A DNA stretch of 64,000 nucleotides from Pseudomonas bharatica CSV86 (lineage in GTDB: Bacteria > Pseudomonadota > Gammaproteobacteria > Pseudomonadales > Pseudomonadaceae). Below the pieces are notes generated by a model that was not told the origin of the DNA, did no database searches, and worked only from the letters and a program-made list of their open reading frames with translations. This document shows positions 53,852-63,019 of the stretch, piece after piece. The position numbers and the translations under genes were made by a program. The first letter of the stretch is position 1, and every line of letters begins with the position of its first letter. Where the stretch lies: positions 496,001 through 560,000 of the forward strand of contig NZ_AMWJ02000002.1 of assembly GCF_000319305.2 (NCBI RefSeq). The letters are read 5' to 3'.

Positions 53852-55002
53852 GCCAACACCCGACGCAGGCTATCGACTACCTGCTCCTGCTGGGCATCGC
53901 TCAGGTCCGGGAACAGCGGCAGGCTGATGGCCTGGCGGTAATAGCGCTCGGCCTCGGGGAAATCCCCGTCGGCAAAGCCCAGCTCGCGGTAGTAAGGCTG
54001 CAGATGAATCGGGATGTAGTGCAGGTTGACGCCGATCCCCGCAGCGCGCAGCGCCTCGAAGACCTGCCGATGCCGACTCTCCAGGCCCTCGCCCAGACGC
54101 ACCACGTACAGATGCCAGGCCGACTCGGCGCCGTCCTGCTGCGTCGGCAACTGCAAAGGCAATTCGCCCAGCAGGCGCTGGTAGCGCGCCGACAGCTCGC
54201 GACGGCGGGCAAGAAAGTCATCCAGCCGGTTCAACTGGGACAGCCCCAGTGCCGCCTGGATATCGCACATGCGGTAGTTGAAGCCCAACTCGACCTGCTG
54301 GTAGTACCAACCGCCATGGCTTGGTTCGCTCATGCGTGCCGGATCACGGGTGATGCCATGGCTGCGCAGGTCACGCAGGCGTTGGGCCAGGCCCGGGTCG
54401 TTGCACAGAACCATGCCACCTTCGCCACTGGTGACGATCTTCACCGGATGGAAGCTGAACACCGTCAGGTCGGCATAGCGACCGCTGCCCACCGGCTCAC
54501 CGGCGTAACGCGCACCCAGGGCATGGGCGGCGTCCTCGATGACCCGAAAGCCATATTCCCGGGCCAGCCGGGCAATCTCGCCCATGTCGCAGCTCTGCCC
54601 GGAAAACGCTACCGCCACCACGACCTTGGGCAAGCGCCCCAGTGCGCGCGCGCGTGCCAGCTTGTCGGCCAGGGCGCGGGCGTCGAGGTTCCAGGTCAGC
54701 GGATCGATATCGACGAAATCCACCTCGGCGCCGCAATAGCGTGCGCAGTTGGCCGAGGCGACAAAGCTGTTGGGGCTGGTCCAGAGCAGATCGCCAGGGC
54801 CGAGCCCGGCAGCCAGGCAGGCCAGGTGCAGACCAGCGGTGGCATTGCACACCGCAACCGCATGACCGGCCTGGCAACGCTCGGCCACGGCCCGTTCGAA
54901 GCGCTCGAGGGTCGGCCCCTGGGTCAGCCAGTCGGAGCGCAGCACCTCGACCACCGCATCGATATCCGCCTGATCGACGTTCTGCCGGCCGTAGGGAATC
55001 AT
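53848..55002 (-). CDS. pseC: PseC UDP-4-keto-sugar 4-aminotransferase
   Basis: 384-aa DegT/DnrJ/EryC1 PLP aminotransferase. The PLP lysine is Lys188 in VFSFHPVKIVTSGEGGM; DLLWTSPNSFVASANCARYCG and IEDAAHALGARY are family motifs. It forms UDP-4-amino-4,6-dideoxy-AltNAc, the second step to pseudaminic acid. Overlaps pseB (ATGA) and pseF. Confidence 0.95.
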   Translation of the reverse strand: MIPYGRQNVDQADIDAVVEVLRSDWLTQGPTLERFERAVAERCQAGHAVAVCNATAGLHLACLAAGLGPGDLLWTSPNSFVASANCARYCGAEVDFVDIDPLTWNLDARALADKLARARALGRLPKVVVAVAFSGQSCDMGEIARLAREYGFRVIEDAAHALGARYAGEPVGSGRYADLTVFSFHPVKIVTSGEGGMVLCNDPGLAQRLRDLRSHGITRDPARMSEPSHGGWYYQQVELGFNYRMCDIQAALGLSQLNRLDDFLARRRELSARYQRLLGELPLQLPTQQDGAESAWHLYVVRLGEGLESRHRQVFEALRAAGIGVNLHYIPIHLQPYYRELGFADGDFPEAERYYRQAISLPLFPDLSDAQQEQVVDSLRRVLA

Positions 55003-56000
55003 GCCGGCAACCGCGCGTGAAGCTCGGCGATACCCTGGATGGAGAGGAATTCCGGGTTGGTATCGGAGCGGTATTCGAAGTCTTCCGCCACCCGCCGGCC
55101 CTGCTCGCCAACACCATCCACAGCGAAATCGGCATCGACATTGTTGAAGCGGATCGATGGCTCGATGGTGAAGTGGTCGGCGAACTCCAGGGTCATGCGC
55201 GCATCATCCAGCGGGATCATCAGCTCGTGCAGCTTCTCGCCGGGACGGATGCCCACCACCTTGTGCGGCAGTTCCGGCGCCATGCCCCGAGCCAGGTCGA
55301 CGATGCGGATGGAAGGGATCTTCGGCACGAAGACTTCACCACCCTGCATGCGCGCGAAGCTGTCGAGAACGAACTGCACGCCATGGTCGAGGGTGATCCA
55401 GAACCGGGTCATGCGTGGATCGGTGATCGGCAGCTCGTTGGCGCCTTCGCCGATCAGCTTGTTGAAGAACGGCACCACCGAGCCCCGCGAGCCAGCCACG
55501 TTGCCGTAACGGACCACGGCGAAGCGGGTTTGCTGGCTACCGGCGACATTGTTGGCGGCGACGAACAGCTTGTCCGAAAGCAGCTTGGTCGCACCATACA
55601 GGTTGATCGGGCTGGCAGCCTTGTCGGTGGACAGGGCGACGACCTTTTCCACGCCATTCTCGATGGCCGCGGCAATGATGTTCTCCGCGCCATTGACGTT
55701 GGTGCGGATGCATTCGCTGGGGTTGTACTCGGCGGCAGGCACCTGCTTCAGAGCGGCAGCATGCACCACATAGTCGATGCCGCGCATGGCCTGGCGCAGG
55801 CGCTCGGCATCCCGCACATCGCCGAGGAACCAGCGCATGCAGGGTGCGGTGAAGCTTTGCTGCATCTCGTACTGCTTGAGCTCGTCGCGGGAGAACACCA
55901 CGACACGGCGCGGCCGGTACTGCGCCAGCAGACGCGTGATGAACGCGCGACCGAAGGAGCCGGTACCGCCGGAGATGAAGATGGACTTGTCGTCGAACAT
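54999..56000 (-). CDS. pseB: PseB UDP-GlcNAc 4,6-dehydratase (inverting)
   Basis: 333-aa short-chain dehydrogenase/reductase with NADP motif GGTGSFG (residues 11-17) and the catalytic set Asp126-Lys127 (LSTDKA) and Tyr135 (YGATK). It makes the first committed intermediate of pseudaminic acid. ATG 56000 (MFDDKSIFISGG) has AGGATCC upstream; the long open extension before it is out-of-family sequence. Confidence 0.95.
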   Translation of the reverse strand: MFDDKSIFISGGTGSFGRAFITRLLAQYRPRRVVVFSRDELKQYEMQQSFTAPCMRWFLGDVRDAERLRQAMRGIDYVVHAAALKQVPAAEYNPSECIRTNVNGAENIIAAAIENGVEKVVALSTDKAASPINLYGATKLLSDKLFVAANNVAGSQQTRFAVVRYGNVAGSRGSVVPFFNKLIGEGANELPITDPRMTRFWITLDHGVQFVLDSFARMQGGEVFVPKIPSIRIVDLARGMAPELPHKVVGIRPGEKLHELMIPLDDARMTLEFADHFTIEPSIRFNNVDADFAVDGVGEQGRRVAEDFEYRSDTNPEFLSIQGIAELHARLPA

Positions 56001-56021
56001 GCCTGGATCCTGGAGCGCAGT

Positions 56022-56062
56022 GGGTCTGGGTCGGGAAACCAACGGTTTTCTGACCCCGACCC
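56022..56062 (-). promoter_or_regulatory. imperfect hairpin in the pseB leader
   Basis: GGGTC-T-GGGTC and GACCC-C-GACCC pair across GGAAACCAACGGTTTTC to give a long imperfect stem in the 158-bp gap between the glycosyltransferase stop and pseB. There is no T-run. It may attenuate transcription or process the transcript between the two halves of the island. Confidence 0.45.
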
Positions 56063-56158
56063 TGTTTATGCAAGCTCGAAGCAAGATGCAGGCCAGCGGA
56101 ACAGGCGCCGCGCCAGCTAAGACTCGCATGGCTGGCGCAGAACCTGGCGGGAACGGCT

Positions 56159-59038
56159 TCAGCCGATCAGCGCTTTCCAGTCGAACGCCGCTTTCGCCGG
56201 GTCCAGGCGCCGCCCGTGAGCGGCGCTGCTCCAAAGCCCGGCCCACTTGCCGCGCAACGCCGCGAGGGCAACCTCGTCCTGCGGCAATTGCCCCGGATGC
56301 ACCACCTGCACCTGCGGCGTCCACACCGTCAGCAGCCCGGCTTCGGCCACTTTCAGGCACAGGTCGACATCGGCGTAGGCGTCAGCGAACCCGACCTCAT
56401 CCAGCCCGCCCAGGGCGCGGAACACCTCGGTCCGCACCATCAGGCAGACGGCCGAGACCGCCGGGTAGTTCTGCTCTACCGCAGCCTGGCCGAGATAGCC
56501 GGTTTCATCCTTCTTCAGGCCGACATGCGCAGCCTGCACACCGTCCGCCGTCAGCATCAACCCGCCCTGGGTCACGTTGCCGGCAGCATCCAACAGCTTG
56601 GCGCCGACGATGCCGACCTCCGGCCGCTGGGCCTGGTTGAGCAACAGTTCCAGCCAGTTGGCATTGACCACCTCGGCGTCAGGGGCCAGCAGCACCAGGT
56701 ACTCACCGCTTGCTTCGGCGCTGGCGGCGTTGATCAGGGCCGCTTCGCCAAGCCGCTGCGGGCTCTGCAGGACGCGTACGCGTCCACCGAGCTGCTGCAA
56801 CTGCTCGAGCCATTGCAGGTGCGCCGGCGACTGGCTGGCGTTATCGGCGACCAGCACCTCGTAGCGCAGGTAGCGGGTACGCTGCAAAACGCTTTCCAGG
56901 CAACGCTGCAATGCCTCCTGGTTGTCCTCGCTGCGCAGGATGATCGACACCTGCGGTCGCTCCAGGTGGCGATAGTCGATGCGCAAGGCCCCCGGCAGCG
57001 CCGAGCTGACCTGGGCCTTGTAGCCACGCGCGGCCAGATGCCGGGCCAGGGCCTGGCGGGCATGTTCGTTGTGCTTGAGCTCCGGCGCCCGGCTGATCAA
57101 CAGCGGCTCGTCGAGGTGGGCGAGACCGTTCAGGCCGCCCTTCTCGATCAGGCGCAGGAGCAATTCGTATTCCAGCGCCTCGCTGAATTCGCTGGCGAAA
57201 CCGCCCGCCTCCACCAGCACTTCGCGGCGTACCAGCCAGTGCCGTGCCATCAGCGGCGGCAGGCTCTGCAGCAAGTCGAGGTTGATGCCGGGGCGCAGCA
57301 GTTCACGCCAGGCACCGCCGGACAGTTGCTGGATCTCGTCCACTGCCACGGCACGGCAGTCCGGCGCGTCGAGCAGCTCCAGGCCGGCACGCAGCAAGCC
57401 GGTTGCGGTGAACTCGTCACCGGCCTCGGCCAGCATCAGCCAGTCGCAGCTACTCTGGCGGGCGATCTGGTTGATCTTGTCGACGTAGTCGTCCTTGCTC
57501 ACCCGGACGAAATGCAGGGTGCTTTGCAGGCTGGTCATGGCCGGCAGCGGCCCGGTGGTGAAGACAATGATGCGGAACGAGCGGCTGACGCCGTTGATCA
57601 GGCTGTCGAAGGTGGCCTGCAGCCTGGCTTCGTCATGCTCGAGGTTGAGCAGGAGGATGCCGATCTGCGGGCCACCCTGATGCTGCTTGAGGTGCGCGGC
57701 GACGGCTTCGCGGCTGGCCGGGTCGGGCTGGCGCGCCTCCAGCCAGTCGAGCAGGCGTCCGGATGGCTGGGCGCCGAGCAGCGCGCGGCCGCCGTCGCTG
57801 GCCACGGCTTCCAGGCGCCGGGCCCATGCCTGCAACTTGCCGGCCTCTTCGGTCTCGCCATCGTCATGCAGCAAGTCAGCCAGGCGCTTGACGACCGCCA
57901 GGTTGTACGGCGCGGCCTTGAGCGCTTCGCGGGCGCGAGCGATCTGGCTGAACGCGTTGTCCTCGGGGTGCACGGCAAGCAGGCGTTCCTGCTGCAGCCA
58001 GATCGACTCCAGCTCTTCCTGCTGCACGCGGCCCGCCGGCAGGGCATGCAGGAGGAATTCGATTTCGCCCAGTCGGTCGAAGAACGCCTGGTTGTAGAAC
58101 GGCAGGTTGACGTACTGGGTCGGCAGGAACTTGTAGGTCGATGCTTCGCCGGGCCCATTGACGTGGGAAGAGAAGACCGGCTCGATGATCAGCGAGCGAC
58201 CACCGGCCAGGCCTTCGTACATCAGGGCGAAACTCTCCCGGGCCAGGGCGCGCAATTGTTCGCGCTCGCCCTTGAGCGGTGTCTCGAGGCCGGCCAGCAC
58301 GTCGCTGAATTCCTCACGGCTGGCCACCGAGGCCGGGTCTGGGAGGGCCAGGGCGTAGGTGACCTCGGTATTGTGCTCGGAGGCGCCGTAGTTGGCTTCG
58401 CGCACCGCATAAGGGATCGGCAGCATGCGCGCCTTGGCACTGGCCAGCAGGAACCAGGTGTGGCTGACCTCCAGCCATTCGAAACGCAGGTTGTCGGGAA
58501 TCTGCGCGGCCCAGTCCTGCAGCAGCGAGGTGCGGGTCACCGCGTAGAACGGCGGGATGAAGGCGTACAGGTAGTCGAGGATGCGCTGTCGCGGGTCGTC
58601 GCTGGCGAAGTCCTCCTGGCCGATCTTCTTGTCGCGGCGGTAGTAGTTGATGTGCCCCGCCTGGGCCAGGTACATCATGCTGTAGCCCTGGCACATGCCG
58701 TAGTCCGGATGGGCTTCGAGGAAGTCCAGGGACTCGCCGATGGCATCGGGCAGGATGAAGTCATCGTCGGCGACCAGCGCCATGTAGGGCGTCGTCACCA
58801 GGCCCAGGCCGTGCTTGATCTTGGCCTGGAAGCCACGGTAGTCGAACTGCGGCAGGTGCCGGTAGTCGACCCGCGGGAAGCGCTCGGTGATACCGGCAGC
58901 CGGCTCCGGCGAGGAGTCGAGCACCAGCAGGGTGCCGGGAAAGTCCTTGTAGTACTGCAAGGCGCGGCGCAGGAAGCCGGGGCGCTTGTGGGTCAGCATG
59001 ACCAGGGTGAACTGGATGTTCAGGGCAGTGCTTGGCAT
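56159..59038 (-). CDS. 959-aa glycosyltransferase with two GT-A-type domains
   Basis: The N-terminal domain (about residues 8-250) is a TIGR00180-like glycosyltransferase (FTLVMLTHKRPGFLRRALQY; MALVADDDFILPDAI, with DDD as metal site). The middle (about 330-460) is helical. A second, incomplete GT2-like segment (about 465-600; WLMLAEAGDEF) precedes a full C-terminal GT2 domain (about 690-940; VSIILRSEDNQEALQRCLES, EYLVLLAPDAEVVNANWLELL). Large multi-domain transferases of this kind glycosylate flagellin in P. syringae and P. aeruginosa a-type strains (Fgt1/FgtA), a plausible role here, though an O-antigen role cannot be excluded. Confidence 0.88.
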   Translation of the reverse strand: MPSTALNIQFTLVMLTHKRPGFLRRALQYYKDFPGTLLVLDSSPEPAAGITERFPRVDYRHLPQFDYRGFQAKIKHGLGLVTTPYMALVADDDFILPDAIGESLDFLEAHPDYGMCQGYSMMYLAQAGHINYYRRDKKIGQEDFASDDPRQRILDYLYAFIPPFYAVTRTSLLQDWAAQIPDNLRFEWLEVSHTWFLLASAKARMLPIPYAVREANYGASEHNTEVTYALALPDPASVASREEFSDVLAGLETPLKGEREQLRALARESFALMYEGLAGGRSLIIEPVFSSHVNGPGEASTYKFLPTQYVNLPFYNQAFFDRLGEIEFLLHALPAGRVQQEELESIWLQQERLLAVHPEDNAFSQIARAREALKAAPYNLAVVKRLADLLHDDGETEEAGKLQAWARRLEAVASDGGRALLGAQPSGRLLDWLEARQPDPASREAVAAHLKQHQGGPQIGILLLNLEHDEARLQATFDSLINGVSRSFRIIVFTTGPLPAMTSLQSTLHFVRVSKDDYVDKINQIARQSSCDWLMLAEAGDEFTATGLLRAGLELLDAPDCRAVAVDEIQQLSGGAWRELLRPGINLDLLQSLPPLMARHWLVRREVLVEAGGFASEFSEALEYELLLRLIEKGGLNGLAHLDEPLLISRAPELKHNEHARQALARHLAARGYKAQVSSALPGALRIDYRHLERPQVSIILRSEDNQEALQRCLESVLQRTRYLRYEVLVADNASQSPAHLQWLEQLQQLGGRVRVLQSPQRLGEAALINAASAEASGEYLVLLAPDAEVVNANWLELLLNQAQRPEVGIVGAKLLDAAGNVTQGGLMLTADGVQAAHVGLKKDETGYLGQAAVEQNYPAVSAVCLMVRTEVFRALGGLDEVGFADAYADVDLCLKVAEAGLLTVWTPQVQVVHPGQLPQDEVALAALRGKWAGLWSSAAHGRRLDPAKAAFDWKALIG

Positions 59039-59073
59039 GTGGGTACCTGACGGGAAATCTGCTGTGTGCTCTC

Positions 59074-59100
59074 GGGCCCCATCGCTGGCAAGCCGGGGCC
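59074..59100. repeat. single degenerate REP half-unit
   Basis: GGGCCCCATCGCTGGCAAGC matches the head of the REP units elsewhere in the window but lacks the CCAGCTCCCAC half; it lies in the 79-bp gap between the CmcI-like gene and the glycosyltransferase. Confidence 0.55.
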
Positions 59101-59117
59101 ATTAGGGTCGGTAAAAG

Positions 59118-59849
59118 TCAGCGCACCCGGCGCAGGTAGCCATCCGGCGCCACGCTGATCAGCAGCTTGTCCTGCATCTGCTGGTCGATTTCGAAATCGG
59201 CGTTTTCCTTGAGGTATTCCCACACCGCGGTCTTCGGGTTGTCGCCCGGGCCCCAAGGACGGTCCGGGAAGAACTCCGGCGGCATGTCCTCGACCACGGT
59301 ATCCATCACCACGCAGTAGCTGCCCACCGCCACCAGCGGTGCGTAGGCACGCAGTTCTTCGAGCACGTGCTCATGGGTATGGTTGGAATCCAGCACCAGA
59401 ATTACCTTCTTGCCTTCGGCGAAGGCGCGCACGCGCTCCACCACCGCCGGATCGATGCTCGAACCCTCGATCATGGAAATGCGCCTGGCCATCTGATGGC
59501 TTTCGATGGCCTCGCGGTTGTGCGGGCGGATGTCCAGGTCGATGCCCAGCACCTCGCCATGGCCCTGCAGTTCCAGCAACGAGGCGTAGTAGATGATCGA
59601 ACCGCCGTGGGCGATGCCGCATTCGATGATCAGGTCCGGCTTGACCCGCCAGATGATCTCCTGCATCGCCAGCATGTCCTGGGGCAGCTGGATGATCGGC
59701 CGGCCCATCCACGAAAAGTGGTAGCTGTACTTGTGCTTGGCCGACTCGTTGAAGAAGTCCCGGGCCAGGCCCTTGAGCTGCTCGTCCTGGCCCTGGGCCT
59801 TGATGCCGGCCTCGCATTCGGCTTCGAAGGCCTTGATAACGTCGGTCAT
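59118..59849 (-). CDS. CmcI-like (cephalosporin hydroxylase family) protein
   Basis: 243 aa, Rossmann-type fold with the SAM-site motif PDLIIECGIAHGGSIIYYAS and a later acidic motif (LVLDSNHTHEHVLEEL). This family, named after CmcI of cephamycin synthesis, mostly consists of SAM-dependent O-methyltransferases in sugar gene clusters. Here it probably methylates a hydroxyl of the glycan. ATG 59849 (MTDVIKAFEAE) has GGAGAG upstream. It follows the methyltransferase gene at 59870 by 20 bp. Confidence 0.85.
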   Translation of the reverse strand: MTDVIKAFEAECEAGIKAQGQDEQLKGLARDFFNESAKHKYSYHFSWMGRPIIQLPQDMLAMQEIIWRVKPDLIIECGIAHGGSIIYYASLLELQGHGEVLGIDLDIRPHNREAIESHQMARRISMIEGSSIDPAVVERVRAFAEGKKVILVLDSNHTHEHVLEELRAYAPLVAVGSYCVVMDTVVEDMPPEFFPDRPWGPGDNPKTAVWEYLKENADFEIDQQMQDKLLISVAPDGYLRRVR

Positions 59850-59869
59850 GGTGCTGTCTCTCCGGGAAG

Positions 59870-60943
59870 TCATTGAAATGCGGCGCTGTCGACGGCGTGG
59901 TAGACGAACCGGTCGGCGGTCATGCGGCGGATTTCTTCGAGGTAGTTGGAATTCATCACGAACAGGTTGGCGCCGTCGGGCAAGGCGGCCATGGCCTCCT
60001 GCGGCGACGAAACGCGCACGCCGCTCAGCGGCAGGTAGCGGCCCTGCTTGGCCGGGTTGATATCGACCACCTGGTCGACCGCCACCCCGGCACGCTGCAG
60101 GAACAGCGAATAGATCACGCCCTTGGACGACGCGCCCCAGATCGCCGAGCCCTTGCCGGCATCGCGCCGCACGATCTGCACCGCACGTGCCAGGCTGGCA
60201 TTGAAATCAGCCGGCAGGCGCAGTGGCTCGGCCGCGCCATCGTCGAGGCGGCGCAGGCTGGCGAGGTCGGCGACCACGTACAGGTATTGCTCGCCGAACA
60301 GGCGCCCGGCCTCCAGCACACGGCCGAACAGGCGCTGCAGGTCAGAGAGGCGGAAGTAGTTGACGTGCTCGTAGAACAGGTCGAACCAGGCCTTGTGCTC
60401 GATGATCCAGTCCAGGCACGGCACTTCGATGTAGATCAGGCCGGCGTTGCCGTTGGCCCGGGCGATCTCGTGGAGGAAACCCACCGGATCGGCGATATGT
60501 TCCAGCACATGGCGCAGCACGATGGCATCGGCGCGCAGGTCCAGTTCGGCGGTGAACGGCGCCTTGATCACGTCGGCGTTGTCGCCTTCATAGGCCGGAT
60601 CGATACCGGTCACGGCATAGCCACGTTCGCGCAGCAGTTCGAGGAAGTACCCCTTGCCGCAGCCCACTTCGATCAGGCTGTGGCCCTTGAAATGGCGGGC
60701 AACGATGGCCTCGACATCGTTCAGATGACGTTGGAACTGCCCGGAATGGGCCTGCTCGTTCTGGTAGTCGCTGTCGTAGCTGAGCTTGTCGGCATCGAAG
60801 GCATCGTTGAACACCAGGCCGGTGCGAGCGTCCTGCACCAGGCGCATATCGGCGCTGGCACTGGCCCGGGCGCTGGCGGCATCGGCGAATGTGCGGTTCT
60901 GCAGCACCGGCAAGGCATCGGCGCGGTACAACTCATGCTTCAT
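59870..60943 (-). CDS. SAM-dependent methyltransferase, C-methyltransferase-like without zinc site
   Basis: 357 aa. SAM motif SLIEVGCGKGYFLELLRERG, the post-motif VLRHVLEHIADP, a YEHVNYFRL segment like the catalytic YHEHxSY of sugar C-methyltransferases, and a C-terminal Rossmann domain (AIWGASSKGVIYSLFLQRAG). The N-terminal zinc-binding Cys pairs of the TylC3/TcaB9 type are absent (only ELYRADALPVLQNRTFAD remains), unlike its paralogue at 61796. ATG 60943 has GGGAG 6 nt upstream. Confidence 0.85.
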   Translation of the reverse strand: MKHELYRADALPVLQNRTFADAASARASASADMRLVQDARTGLVFNDAFDADKLSYDSDYQNEQAHSGQFQRHLNDVEAIVARHFKGHSLIEVGCGKGYFLELLRERGYAVTGIDPAYEGDNADVIKAPFTAELDLRADAIVLRHVLEHIADPVGFLHEIARANGNAGLIYIEVPCLDWIIEHKAWFDLFYEHVNYFRLSDLQRLFGRVLEAGRLFGEQYLYVVADLASLRRLDDGAAEPLRLPADFNASLARAVQIVRRDAGKGSAIWGASSKGVIYSLFLQRAGVAVDQVVDINPAKQGRYLPLSGVRVSSPQEAMAALPDGANLFVMNSNYLEEIRRMTADRFVYHAVDSAAFQ

Positions 60944-61790
60944 GTTCTGCTCCCAGCAAGGCATGCAGGCGTCGGGCATCGCCCCAGAAGGCCATGGGCT
61001 CGTGCGCCGGATAAGGGTAGTGCCCCAGGTTCAGGGCGATCCGCGAATCCCGCGCGGCGCGCTGGCGCTCCACCAGGCTGCGTACCGCTATCGGCTGGCC
61101 GCTGCAAATATTGACCACGCCACTGAAATCGCGCCGTTGCAGCAAAGTGGCGAGATGTGCGGTGGCCGTCTCGACGGGCAGGAAATCGCGCAATTGCTCG
61201 CCGGCCGACATGTCGAATTGCGCCTGCCCCGCGTCAATGGCCCGGTCCAGGGCCGCCAGCAGGCTGTTGGGGTTCTGCCCCTCGCCATGCAGGTAGAACA
61301 GCCGCGCCCATTGCAGGGTGAACGGCACCTGCTGGCGCAAGGTGTCGAGGAACAGATGCAGGCTGTGCTTGGCCAGGCCGTAGGCATTGGCCGGCCGGCA
61401 TTCCAGGGTTTCGCTCAGCGGGCCGCTCTGCATGCCGTACTCGAAGCAGGTGCCGGTGACCTGCACCTGCCCTACCCCGGCCTCGACGGCGTGCTTGATG
61501 AAGCGGTAGTCGGCCATCAGGTTGTGCTCCAGATGGAACAGCCCCTGGTAGTTGGGCAGGCCCGGCCATGCCAGGTGGACCAGGGCATCGACGCCTTCGC
61601 ACAGGGCAGCGACATCGGTGCGTGGATCATGGATATCGGCGGCCACGAACCCGACCCGGTCGAACCATGGCAAGGCTCGCGCCGGCGCCTGGCGACGGGC
61701 CACCGCGCGCACCTGGCAACCACGGGCCAGCAATGCAGCAACCAGGTGCCGCCCGACAAAGCCGCTGGCACCGGTCACCAGTACGGTCAT
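60933..61790 (-). CDS. NAD(P)-dependent sugar epimerase/reductase (extended SDR)
   Basis: 285 aa, extended short-chain dehydrogenase with TGASGFVGRH (residues 6-15) and catalytic YGLAK. It is likely the 4-ketoreductase finishing the NDP-deoxysugar made by the upstream dehydratase, epimerase and C-methyltransferase. It overlaps the next gene by 11 bp. ATG 61790 (MTVLVTGASG) is used; GTG 61799, overlapping the upstream stop, is an alternative. Confidence 0.88.
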   Translation of the reverse strand: MTVLVTGASGFVGRHLVAALLARGCQVRAVARRQAPARALPWFDRVGFVAADIHDPRTDVAALCEGVDALVHLAWPGLPNYQGLFHLEHNLMADYRFIKHAVEAGVGQVQVTGTCFEYGMQSGPLSETLECRPANAYGLAKHSLHLFLDTLRQQVPFTLQWARLFYLHGEGQNPNSLLAALDRAIDAGQAQFDMSAGEQLRDFLPVETATAHLATLLQRRDFSGVVNICSGQPIAVRSLVERQRAARDSRIALNLGHYPYPAHEPMAFWGDARRLHALLGAEHEA

Positions 61791-61795
61791 CGCGG

Positions 61796-63019
61796 TCACA
61801 GGATGGTCAGCTCGGGCACGGCGATGACGAAACGTCCGCCCCATTCACGCACCAGCGCCTGCTGCTCGCTGACTTCCTTGAGCAGGTTCCACGGCAATAC
61901 CAGCACGTAGTCCGGCTGCTCGGCGGCCAGGCGCTCCGGTGCGACCACCGGAATGCGGCTCCCGGGGAGGAACTTGCCCTGCTTGTGCGGATTGGCGTCG
62001 GCCACCCAGGCCAGCAGGTCGGCGCGGACCCCGGCGTAGTTGAGCAGGGTGTTGCCCTTGGCGGCAGCGCCATAGCCAACCACGCGCTTGCCCTCGGCCT
62101 TGGCCTGGAGCAGGAAGCGCAGCAACTGGTGCTTGATGCGTTCGGCGGCCGGGGCCAGCGTCGTGTAGAAATCGACAGTGGTTACTCCAACCTTGTCCTC
62201 CGTGTCGAGCAAGGCCTGCACCGCCGGCCGCAGCGCCTGCGGACCATCGACACGCTGCACGTAGACCCGCAACGAGCCGCCGTGGGTCGGCAACTCCTCG
62301 ACGTCGAAGATCTCCAGGCCGTTGCGCTGGCACAGGGTGCGCACCGCCGTCAGCGACAGGTAGGAATAATGCTCGTGGTACAGGGTGTCGAACTGGCTCT
62401 CGGCCATCAGGCTGAGCAGGTGCGGGAATTCGAAGGTGGCAACCCCCGACGGCTTGAGCAGCGTGGCGAAGCCGCGCAGAAAATCGTTGATGTCCGGAAC
62501 ATGGGCGAGCACGTTGTTGGCCGCCATCAGGTCGGCACTCCAGCCCTCGCCCACCAGTTGCGCAGCCGCCTGTTCGCCGAAGAATACCTCGCGAATGTCC
62601 AGGCCCTTGTCACGCGCGGCCTGGGCGGTGCTGCGGGTCGGCTCGACGCCGAGGCAGGGAATGCTGCGCGCGGCGACGTATTGCAGCAGGTAGCCGTCAT
62701 TGGCGGCGATTTCCACCACCCGGCTGTGCTCGTCCAGGCCGAAGCGCGCGCTCATGTCCTCGACGTACTGCCGGGCATGGGCCAGCCACGAACTGGAGTA
62801 GGAACTGAAATAGGCGTAGTCGGCATCGAACAGCGCGTCGGCGCGGGTGTAGTCCTCGGTCTGCACCAGCCAGCACGCCTGGCACACGCCAACCTTGAGC
62901 GGCACCCAGGCCTCGGCAGCCGCCAGTTGCTCGGCGCGCAGGTAGGCATTGGAAGGCGGCGCGGTGCCCAGGTCGATCAGGGGCAGGCTCAGCGCTGCGC
63001 CACAGCCACGGCAATTCAT
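61796..63019 (-). CDS. sugar C-methyltransferase (TylC3/TcaB9-type)
   Basis: 407 aa with all three expected domains: zinc site (Cys3, Cys6, Cys46, Cys49), SAM domain (RVVEIAANDGYLLQYVAAR; NNVLAHVPDINDFLRG) containing the catalytic YHEHYSYLSL motif, and C-terminal Rossmann domain (VVGYGAAAKGNTLLNYAG). Such enzymes add a methyl branch at C3 of a 4-keto-6-deoxy nucleotide sugar. ATG 63019 overlaps the epimerase stop. Confidence 0.92.
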   Translation of the reverse strand: MNCRGCGAALSLPLIDLGTAPPSNAYLRAEQLAAAEAWVPLKVGVCQACWLVQTEDYTRADALFDADYAYFSSYSSSWLAHARQYVEDMSARFGLDEHSRVVEIAANDGYLLQYVAARSIPCLGVEPTRSTAQAARDKGLDIREVFFGEQAAAQLVGEGWSADLMAANNVLAHVPDINDFLRGFATLLKPSGVATFEFPHLLSLMAESQFDTLYHEHYSYLSLTAVRTLCQRNGLEIFDVEELPTHGGSLRVYVQRVDGPQALRPAVQALLDTEDKVGVTTVDFYTTLAPAAERIKHQLLRFLLQAKAEGKRVVGYGAAAKGNTLLNYAGVRADLLAWVADANPHKQGKFLPGSRIPVVAPERLAAEQPDYVLVLPWNLLKEVSEQQALVREWGGRFVIAVPELTIL

